Shown piece after piece: positions 1-4,790 of a stretch of 5,781 nucleotides of DNA; positions within the stretch are counted from its first letter, which is position 1, and each line of letters begins with the position of its first letter. The DNA comes from Sulfurimonas sp. Its GTDB lineage: Bacteria > Campylobacterota > Campylobacteria > Campylobacterales > Sulfurimonadaceae. The notes under the pieces are model-generated. The model had not been told where the DNA came from, searched no databases, and saw nothing but the letters and a program-made list of their open reading frames with translations. Both the position numbers and the translations under genes were made by a program. Location: contig JAMOMX010000431.1 of NCBI GenBank assembly GCA_027066935.1, positions 1-5,781 of the forward strand, in the 5' to 3' direction.

Positions 1-1497
1 GCAAAACTGATTTATGATATGACTAGGGATGTTGATTGGAATGAGTTGGAGGGGATGGTTTTAATGAATCATGGTCTTTTTACTTTTAATGATGATGCTA
101 AAAAATCTTATGAAAAAACTATAGAGTTAGTTGATAAGGCTGAAAAATATATAAGTGAGATCCTGGATCGAGTTCAGGATGACGAAAAATTACCTGAGGT
201 TAACAATAAGTGTCATTCTGAACTTGATTCAGAATCTAGTATCAACTTACTAGAATTAGCAAAAATTAGAAAAGAAATCTCCACGCTTAAAGGTTGTGCT
301 ACTATCTCTATTTTGAATGATTCAAATTTAGCATCATATTTCTCAAAACAAAATATAGAACAAATTGCAACACAAGGTCCACTAACTCCTGATCATGTAA
401 TTAGAACTAAAAGAGTACCTGTTATTTTAGGCAATGATTTTAAAAGTGATTTAGCAAACTATATTAAAGATTATGAACAATATTTTTTAGATAACAAAAC
501 AGATGAAACTCTTTTAAATCCAACTCCAAATTTTGCAATACTTAAAAATAATGCAACTTTATCTTTTGGAAAAAATGCAAAAGAGGCAAATATTATAAAA
601 GATATAAATGAACATACATTTGAAGCAATTTTAAAGGCTGAAAAACTTGGTGGTTATAAAGCTCTTAGTGCTGCAAATATTTTTGAAGTTGAGTATTGGT
701 CTTTAGAGCAAGCAAAACTAAAAAAAGGTGGTAGTGCACCTGAATTTAATGGTAAAGTAGCACTGGTTACGGGTGGAGCTAGTGGGATAGGTCTTGCAAT
801 TGCTAAAATGTTAAACTCTCGTGGGTGTGCAGTTGTTGTTTTAGATGTTAACCCTGAAGTGGAAAATATTTTTGATAAAGCAGATATGATTGGAGTTAAG
901 TGTGATTTAACTTTTAGTGATGATATTAAAAAAGCAGTTGAACTTACAGTTAAAAATTTTGGTGGAATTGATATAGTTGTAAGTAATGCAGGTATCTTTA
1001 CCCCAAGTGAAAACTTAGACTCCTTAAGTGATGAGAATTGGCAAAAAAGTATGAACATAAATCTTACCGCTCATCAGAAGTTAATTAAAGAGACAGCTCC
1101 ATTTTTAAAGCTTGGAATAGACCCTGCCATTGTGATGGTAGCATCTAAAAACTTTCCAGCTCCTGGAAAGGGCGCTGCTGCTTACTCAGTGGCAAAAGCT
1201 GGACAAACTCAACTTGCAAGAATCGCAGCGTTAGAGCTTGGCGAATTTGGAGTAAGAGTAAATACTCTACATCCCCATGCTGTGTTTGATACTGCAATAT
1301 GGACTGATGAAGTTCTTCAAAACAGAGCTAAAGCTTATGGCATAAGTGTGGAGGAGTATAAAACAAATAATGTACTCAAAACAGAGGTAAAATCTAATGA
1401 TGTAGCGGAACTCGTTTGTGCTATGGCTAGTAAAGTTTTTGCAAAAACAACAGGTTCTCAAGTTGCTATTGATGGTGGTAGTGACAGAATTATTTAG
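1..1497 (+). CDS. Bifunctional class II aldolase / short-chain dehydrogenase, 3' part (5' truncated by window)
   Basis: The frame is open from base 1, so the true start lies upstream; the Met at base 19 is internal. 498 residues are visible, and family members (RhaEW/YuxG type) are usually near 680-700, so roughly 190 N-terminal residues are missing. Numbered from base 1: the end of the aldolase/adducin domain includes a metal-binding-type NHG (residues 23-25). A linker region follows. Then comes an NAD(P)-binding Rossmann domain with TGGASGIG (257-264), NAG (329-331), catalytic Ser382 and YSVAK (Tyr395, Lys399), with the usual 13-residue Ser-Tyr spacing. The family is expected to cleave a sugar phosphate or related aldol and oxidise or reduce the product in the cytoplasm. 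The substrate cannot be told from the sequence, and a rhamnose role is not shown here. Residues 53-79 are encoded by a pair of palindromic repeats and look like an insert between aldolase helices. Both SDR catalytic residues are intact, so the gene is probably functional. Confidence 0.88.
   Translation, partial: AKLIYDMTRDVDWNELEGMVLMNHGLFTFNDDAKKSYEKTIELVDKAEKYISEILDRVQDDEKLPEVNNKCHSELDSESSINLLELAKIRKEISTLKGCATISILNDSNLASYFSKQNIEQIATQGPLTPDHVIRTKRVPVILGNDFKSDLANYIKDYEQYFLDNKTDETLLNPTPNFAILKNNATLSFGKNAKEANIIKDINEHTFEAILKAEKLGGYKALSAANIFEVEYWSLEQAKLKKGGSAPEFNGKVALVTGGASGIGLAIAKMLNSRGCAVVVLDVNPEVENIFDKADMIGVKCDLTFSDDIKKAVELTVKNFGGIDIVVSNAGIFTPSENLDSLSDENWQKSMNINLTAHQKLIKETAPFLKLGIDPAIVMVASKNFPAPGKGAAAYSVAKAGQTQLARIAALELGEFGVRVNTLHPHAVFDTAIWTDEVLQNRAKAYGISVEEYKTNNVLKTEVKSNDVAELVCAMASKVFAKTTGSQVAIDGGSDRII
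158..183 (+). repeat. Palindromic element copy 1a (forward), inside aldolase gene
   Basis: A 26-nt element begins AGATCC and ends GGATGAC. The arms ATCCTGGA and TTCAGGAT pair over 8 bp (one G-T) around loop TCGAG. It is translated as ILDRVQDD. It faces copy 1b across a 28-nt spacer, with the ATGAC ends pointing inward. It has the same ends and loop type as the copies at 4363 and 4582, and is read in the same codon phase as both. Confidence 0.8.
212..237 (-). repeat. Palindromic element copy 1b (reverse), inside aldolase gene
   Basis: A 26-nt element in reverse orientation. Its arms ATTCTGAA and TTCAGAAT pair perfectly (8 bp) around loop CTTGA. Its reverse complement matches the copy at 4363-4388 base for base over the 26 nt, although the two lie in unrelated genes about 4.1 kb apart. 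It is translated as HSELDSES. It forms a convergent pair with copy 1a. Confidence 0.85.
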
Positions 1498-1499
1498 AT

Positions 1500-1505
1500 T
1501 ATAAT
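1500..1505 (+). promoter_or_regulatory. Candidate sigma70 -10 box for the metK operon
   Basis: A perfect TATAAT lies 3 nt after the aldolase stop codon. No good -35 is seen at 16-18 nt; GTGACA at 1481 is only 13 nt upstream. This is tolerable, because campylobacterotal sigma70 promoters often lack a conserved -35. Transcription would begin near 1511 and give a leader of about 145 nt before metK. TATAAA at 1521 is an alternative -10 box. In DNA this AT-rich, either match could be chance. Confidence 0.35.
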
Positions 1506-1549
1506 ATTTTGTAAAGCTCTTATAAAGAACAAATAAAGTAACATCTCGT

Positions 1550-1601
1550 CTTTAATGTGGAAAATAGCTGGCTTTTAGTCAAAATTAAAGTCTATTTTCC
1601 A
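1550..1601 (+). promoter_or_regulatory. Structured metK leader: two crossing stems
   Basis: CTTTAAT (1550-1556) is complementary to ATTAAAG (1584-1590). TGGAAAATAG (1558-1567) is complementary to CTATTTTCCA (1592-1601). The order is stem 1 left, stem 2 left, stem 1 right, stem 2 right, so the pairings cross. They could form a pseudoknot, or more likely two alternative hairpins, because only one base separates the arms on each side. No U-run follows, so this is not an intrinsic terminator. Its position in the leader of a SAM synthetase gene suggests regulation, but no known SAM riboswitch consensus was recognised. Confidence 0.4.
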
Positions 1602-1604
1602 AAC

Positions 1605-1634
1605 TAGTTTATTTGGAGGCATCTAAATAAACTG
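1605..1634 (+). promoter_or_regulatory. Strong hairpin upstream of metK
   Basis: AGTTTATTT (1606-1614) pairs perfectly with AAATAAACT (1625-1633). The stem continues inward through G-U, G-C and A-U pairs to a GGCA tetraloop, giving 12 bp, plus a possible terminal wobble at 1605/1634. GGAGG (1615-1619), which resembles a Shine-Dalgarno sequence, is held in the upper stem and loop. It is followed by GATAATAATTC rather than a U-run, so it is not a classical terminator. The stem ends 12 nt before the metK ribosome binding site. Bases 1612-1616 (TTTGG) could instead pair with CCAAA at 1599-1603, which would disrupt both this hairpin and the preceding stem. Confidence 0.5.
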
Positions 1635-1645
1635 ATAATAATTCT

Positions 1646-1650
1646 AAGGA
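1646..1650 (+). promoter_or_regulatory. Ribosome binding site of metK
   Basis: AAGGA lies 6 nt before the ATG at 1657. This supports that start codon, which also gives the N-terminus expected for MetK (a short lead into TSEVVSPGHPDK). Confidence 0.8.
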
Positions 1651-1656
1651 AATTTT

Positions 1657-2859
1657 ATGTATTTATTTACAAGTGAAGTTGTTAGTCCTGGACATCCTGA
1701 TAAAGTTGCAGATATTATTGCAGATAGTATAGTTGATAAGTTGATTATAGGGGATTCACAATCTCGTGTAGCTTCTGAGGTTTTTGTTGCTGGTAGGCAT
1801 GTAGTTATTGGTGGCGAAGTTACATCAAACACAAAAATTACAACAGAGGGATATGAAAAAATTGTCCACGATACACTTGTAAATATAGGTTATGATGGAA
1901 ATCCTTATTTTACACCCCAAGAGTGTCTTCATCCTGAAAATGTAGATGTTCAAGTTCTTTTAAATGAACAATCACCAGATATCAACCAAGGTGTTGATCA
2001 AGAAGATGGTGAGACAGGTGCTGGTGATCAGGGTATTATGTTTGGTTATGCAGATATTGAAACGGCAGAGTATATGCCATCAGCTATTACATATGCTAGA
2101 GTATTAATGCAAAAAGTATATGAATATGCAAAAGCTAATCCATCAAAACTTGGAGTAGATATTAAAACTCAAGTAACTATGGATTATGGTAAAAAAGATA
2201 ATTTTGAGTCTTGTAAACCACAAAAAATTCATACTATTGTTGTGTCAGCTCCATGTGTCTCTAGTATGGATATTACAACTGTGAGAGCTTTAATTCAAGG
2301 GCTTATTGATGATGCTGGACTTCCAAATAATCTGTATGATAAAGATGATTGTATAATCCATATAAATCCAACAGGAAAATATATATCTCACTCACCTTTA
2401 CACGATTCAGGTTTAACTGGTCGTAAACTTATTGTTGATAGTTTTGGAGGTTATTCACCTATTGGTGGAGGGGCTCAAAGTTCTAAAGATTATACTAAAG
2501 TTGATAGAAGTGGTCTTTATGCGGCTAGATATATTGCAAAACATATTGTAGCTGCTGGACTTGCAAAAAAATGTGTAGTTCAACTCTCTTATGCTATAGG
2601 GGTTGCAAAACCAACTTCTGTAGCAGTAGATACTTATGGTACATCTATCGAGGCTATAGATGATGATAAACTATCAACATTTGTAGATGAAAAATTTCCT
2701 TTAACACCTAACTGGATTACTTCAAGATTTAATCTTGACAAACCAAGTAAAGATACTTTTCTTTATGCAGATGTAGCTGCTCGTGGGCAGGTTGGTCAAA
2801 GTGATTACCCTTGGGAAAAACTAGATGATCTTGAAGAATTTGAGGCTTTAAAAAAATAA
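1657..2859 (+). CDS. metK: S-adenosylmethionine synthetase (methionine adenosyltransferase)
   Basis: This cytoplasmic enzyme joins ATP and L-methionine to make S-adenosylmethionine, releasing phosphate and pyrophosphate; family members act as dimers or tetramers. The 400-residue length is normal to slightly long. Visible family motifs are GHPDK near the N-terminus (12-16), the GAGDQGIMFGYA signature (121-132), DSGLTGRKLIVDSFGG (250-265), the glycine-rich loop GGGAQSSKD (270-278) and KVDRSGLYAARY just after it. The loop reads AQSSKD where the E. coli enzyme has AFSGKD; from memory this is the usual epsilon-group form, not damage. The ATG is supported by an AAGGA site 6 nt upstream. The gene heads a tight four-gene run, and mqnE follows after a single base. 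Its 5' region is unusually structured and may regulate the operon. No internal palindromic repeat was found. Confidence 0.97.
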   Translation: MYLFTSEVVSPGHPDKVADIIADSIVDKLIIGDSQSRVASEVFVAGRHVVIGGEVTSNTKITTEGYEKIVHDTLVNIGYDGNPYFTPQECLHPENVDVQVLLNEQSPDINQGVDQEDGETGAGDQGIMFGYADIETAEYMPSAITYARVLMQKVYEYAKANPSKLGVDIKTQVTMDYGKKDNFESCKPQKIHTIVVSAPCVSSMDITTVRALIQGLIDDAGLPNNLYDKDDCIIHINPTGKYISHSPLHDSGLTGRKLIVDSFGGYSPIGGGAQSSKDYTKVDRSGLYAARYIAKHIVAAGLAKKCVVQLSYAIGVAKPTSVAVDTYGTSIEAIDDDKLSTFVDEKFPLTPNWITSRFNLDKPSKDTFLYADVAARGQVGQSDYPWEKLDDLEEFEALKK

Positions 2860-2860
2860 T

Positions 2861-3895
2861 ATGAACAGGGTTTCTTTCAAAGAAGCATTAGCTTTATATG
2901 ATTTAGATTTGTTTGAGCTTGGCGAAATGGCGGATATTATTCGCCAAGACAAACATGGTAAAAAAACTTACTTTAATATAAATCGTCACATAAATCCTAC
3001 AAATATTTGTGCAGATGTATGTAAATTTTGTGCATACTCTGCTACTCGTAAAAATCCAAACCAATACACTATGACCCATGAAGAGATTTTAAAGATTGTA
3101 AAAGATGTAGATTCTCGTGGAGCTAAAGAGGTTCATATTGTATCTGCTCATAATCCAAATGCTGGACTTAATTGGTATTTGGAGATTTTTAAAAAAATTA
3201 AAACTGCATTTCCACACATCCATGTAAAAGCTTTAACTGCCGCAGAAATCGATTTTTTAGCTCGTGAGTATGATAAAACTTATGATGAAATAATTGATAT
3301 GATGGTTGAAAATGGGGTTGATAGTTTACCTGGTGGTGGTGCTGAAATTTTTGATGAGAAAGTTCGTGAGTATATTTGTAAAGGTAAAGTGACAAGTGAA
3401 CAATGGTTAGATATTCATCAAAAATGGCATGAGAGAGGGAAAAAAAGTAATGTAACTATGCTTTTTGGACATGTTGAGAGTCGTGCAAATAGAATTGACC
3501 ATATGATGAGAATTCGTGATTTGCAAGACAAAACAGGTGGTTTTAACTCTTTCATACCACTTGTATATCAAACACAAAACAACTATTTAAAAATTGAGAA
3601 TGATATCACTGCAAATGAGATACTAAAAACTATGGCAATCTCACGTATAGTGCTAGATAATGTACCAAATTTAAAAGCATATTGGGTTACTTCAACTGTA
3701 AACTTAGCCCTTGTTGCTCAAGAGTTTGGAGCAAATGACTTAGATGGAACAATAGAAAAAGAGCTTATTAACTCAGCTGCTGGAGCTGCTAGTGCTAATG
3801 GAGTTAGTGTAAAGGATTTTACAAACCTTATCAAAAACAGTGGTTTTAGACCAGTTGAGCGTGATAGTTTATATAATGAGATAAAAGAGTGGTAG
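2861..3895 (+). CDS. mqnE: Aminodeoxyfutalosine synthase (radical SAM, menaquinone biosynthesis)
   Basis: MqnE couples 3-[(1-carboxyvinyl)oxy]benzoate with SAM to give aminodeoxyfutalosine, an early step of the futalosine route to menaquinone that Campylobacterota use. The radical SAM [4Fe-4S] motif CADVCKFC (Cys50, 54, 57) follows NRHINPTNI (41-49). Other family motifs are LPGGGAEIF (156-164), MLFGHVE (200-206) and TGGFNSFIPL (225-234). The HVE segment and the GTIEKELINSAAGAAS tail favour MqnE over the related cyclase MqnC. The 344 residues are near family length. The ATG lies 1 nt after the metK stop. GAGG at 2842-2845 is far away (15 nt), so initiation probably depends on ribosomes finishing metK. 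Pairing with metK is logical: MqnE uses SAM as co-substrate and releases methionine. The protein looks complete. Confidence 0.93.
   Translation: MNRVSFKEALALYDLDLFELGEMADIIRQDKHGKKTYFNINRHINPTNICADVCKFCAYSATRKNPNQYTMTHEEILKIVKDVDSRGAKEVHIVSAHNPNAGLNWYLEIFKKIKTAFPHIHVKALTAAEIDFLAREYDKTYDEIIDMMVENGVDSLPGGGAEIFDEKVREYICKGKVTSEQWLDIHQKWHERGKKSNVTMLFGHVESRANRIDHMMRIRDLQDKTGGFNSFIPLVYQTQNNYLKIENDITANEILKTMAISRIVLDNVPNLKAYWVTSTVNLALVAQEFGANDLDGTIEKELINSAAGAASANGVSVKDFTNLIKNSGFRPVERDSLYNEIKEW
2918..2948 (+). other. Perfect 9-bp inverted repeat in early mqnE
   Basis: CTTGGCGAA (2918-2926) and TTCGCCAAG (2940-2948) are exact reverse complements separated by 13 nt. The stem has five G-C pairs in an AT-rich gene and begins 57 nt after the mqnE ATG, within codons for residues 20-30. 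It could fold in the mRNA. No function is established and chance is possible. Confidence 0.45.
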
Positions 3896-3896
3896 G

Positions 3897-4790
3897 ATGA
3901 ATATATCGGTTATAATACCAACATATAACCGATATAAATTTTTACAACGAGCTTTAGAGTCTGTCTATACTCAAACTTATAAACCAAATGAAGTTATCGT
4001 CATCGATGATGGTTCAAACGATGAAACTTCAACAATCAAAAAATTATTTCCACATATTAAATATATTTATCAAAAAAATAGTGGTGTTTCAAGTGCAAGA
4101 AACTTAGGAATAAAAAATGCCACGAATGAGTGGGTAGCATTTTTAGATTCAGATGACACTTGGCATAATAATAAGCTTCAAAAACAAGTAGATTTTCATA
4201 AAGAAAATCCAAATATTAAGATGAGCTATACAGATGAGTTGTGGATTAGAGATAATCAAGAAGTGAAAATTCCAAAAAAATTTAAAAAATATGGTGGACA
4301 TATTTTTGAAAGATGTTTAGGTCACTGCATAATTGCTCCATCCTCTGTTGTGGTTCATAAAAAGATTCTGAATCAAGTTCAGAATGACGGTTTGGTATTT
4401 GATGAAGAACTAGAAGTTTGTGAAGACTATGACCTTTGGCTTCGTGTAGCATGCAAGGATGAGATTGGATTGGTTGATGAAAAACTTATAACAAAATATG
4501 CTGGTCATGAAAATCAGCTTAGTTTTAAGTATTGGGGAATGGACAGATTTAGAGTTATTGCTTTGGAAAAACTAATATCTAAGATTCCCAGTCAAGCTGA
4601 GAATGACAAAGTTGGGATTGAAAATGACTCCTCTTCGTCATCCTCGGGCTTGACCCGTGGATCTAAATACACACTAATTAAAAAAGAACTAATAAAAAAA
4701 TATAACTTACTGCTAAAAGGTGCTATAAAACATGATAGAATACAAAAAATAAAATTTTATGAAATAAAACTAAGAGAACTGAATGAATAA
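3897..4790 (+). CDS. Family 2 (GT-A fold) glycosyltransferase with repeat-derived inserts
   Basis: A probable cytoplasmic, nucleotide-sugar-dependent glycosyltransferase of 297 residues. GT2 features: VIIPTYNR (5-12), VIDDGS (35-40, nucleotide binding), SSARNLGI (65-72), the DSDD metal-binding motif (84-87) and the acceptor-site/catalytic-base region CEDYDLWLR (175-183). There is no transmembrane segment or signal peptide; the C-terminal tail is Lys-rich. It starts 1 nt after the mqnE stop and overlaps pglB by 8 nt, so it may build or modify the glycan PglB transfers. Donor and acceptor sugars cannot be assigned. It does not resemble Campylobacter PglI as I recall that sequence, so no symbol is given. 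Palindromic elements encode residues 156-164 and 229-256. The first interrupts the stretch between SSVVVHKK and FDEELEVCEDYD, close to the active site; the second lies in the C-terminal tail. A 13-bp hairpin covers codons 2-14. Confidence 0.87.
   Translation: MNISVIIPTYNRYKFLQRALESVYTQTYKPNEVIVIDDGSNDETSTIKKLFPHIKYIYQKNSGVSSARNLGIKNATNEWVAFLDSDDTWHNNKLQKQVDFHKENPNIKMSYTDELWIRDNQEVKIPKKFKKYGGHIFERCLGHCIIAPSSVVVHKKILNQVQNDGLVFDEELEVCEDYDLWLRVACKDEIGLVDEKLITKYAGHENQLSFKYWGMDRFRVIALEKLISKIPSQAENDKVGIENDSSSSSSGLTRGSKYTLIKKELIKKYNLLLKGAIKHDRIQKIKFYEIKLRELNE
3902..3936 (+). promoter_or_regulatory. Perfect 13-bp hairpin at the glycosyltransferase start
   Basis: TATATCGGTTATA (3902-3914) and TATAACCGATATA (3924-3936) are exact reverse complements with a 9-nt loop. 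The first arm begins 5 nt after the A of the ATG, so the folded mRNA would obstruct ribosome entry. Ribosomes ending mqnE at 3893-3895 would be placed to melt it, which suits translational coupling. The segment encodes the conserved ISVIIPTYNRY, so coding constraint must be separated from RNA function. Confidence 0.6.
4363..4388 (+). repeat. Palindromic element copy 2 (forward, single), inside glycosyltransferase gene
   Basis: A 26-nt element with perfect 8-bp arms, one G-T included (ATTCTGAA.. with ..TTCAGAAT), around TCAAG. It is translated as ILNQVQND. It equals the reverse complement of copy 1b in the aldolase gene. No convergent partner is visible nearby, so it may be a solo copy or the remnant of a pair. 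Confidence 0.85.
4582..4607 (+). repeat. Palindromic element copy 3a (forward), inside glycosyltransferase gene
   Basis: A 26-nt element beginning AGATTCC and ending GAATGAC. The arms ATTCCCAG and CTGAGAAT pair at 7 of 8 positions (one C-A mismatch) around TCAAG. It is translated as IPSQAEND. It pairs convergently with copy 3b across 29 nt. The spacer contains TTGAAAATGAC (4617-4627), which may be a decayed partial copy. Confidence 0.75.
4637..4664 (-). repeat. Palindromic element copy 3b (reverse, GC-rich variant), inside glycosyltransferase gene
   Basis: A 28-nt reverse-oriented copy. ATCCTCGGG and CCCGTGGAT pair at 8 of 9 positions (one T-T mismatch) around CTTGA. It is translated as SSSGLTRGS, a string that recurs in proteins of several bacterial groups carrying such elements. 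It is markedly richer in G+C than the surrounding gene, which supports an inserted origin. Its ends and loop match the other copies although the stem bases differ. Confidence 0.8.
4772..4777 (+). promoter_or_regulatory. Possible ribosome binding site of pglB
   Basis: AAGAGA lies 5 nt before the ATG at 4783, inside the end of the glycosyltransferase gene. It is a modest match. The 8-nt overlap with the upstream gene suggests that translational coupling also helps initiation. Confidence 0.45.

Noticed and set aside
19..21. ATG at base 19 as the start of the aldolase/dehydrogenase gene
   Set aside because: The frame is open to base 1 and the first residues already lie deep in the aldolase domain, with about 190 family residues missing; the Met is internal.
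158..237. CRISPR array or tandem repeat
   Set aside because: The copies are palindromic, inverted rather than direct, only one or two per site, and lie inside coding frames.
654..1058. Open frame on the - strand opposite the dehydrogenase domain
   Set aside because: It lies wholly antisense to a strongly supported gene, with no recognisable domain or ribosome site. The same applies to the minus-strand frames at 1267-1461, 1644-1832 and 3198-3395.
1558..1634. Intrinsic terminator after the aldolase gene
   Set aside because: The stems are strong, but neither 1558-1601 nor 1606-1633 is followed by a U-run on the + strand, and the stems are AT-rich.
1550..1656. Known SAM-II or SAM-III (SMK) riboswitch
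   Set aside because: The crossing stems before metK recall SAM-II, but the conserved loop bases and the fused ribosome site expected there are absent, and the metK AAGGA is not visibly paired as in SMK.
1615..1656. Leader peptide started from GGAGG
   Set aside because: No ATG, GTG or TTG follows at 5-10 nt, and a CTG at 1632 is poorly spaced and reads out of frame with metK.
4571..4678. ACTAAT direct repeat (4571-4576 and 4673-4678) as a target-site duplication around repeat pair 3
   Set aside because: It is only 6 bp, does not abut the element ends, is AT-rich, and no equivalent is seen around pair 1.
3897..4790. Naming the glycosyltransferase pglI because it adjoins pglB
   Set aside because: It shares only general GT2 motifs; the N-terminal sequence differs from Campylobacter PglI as I recall it, and neighbourhood alone does not define the sugar.
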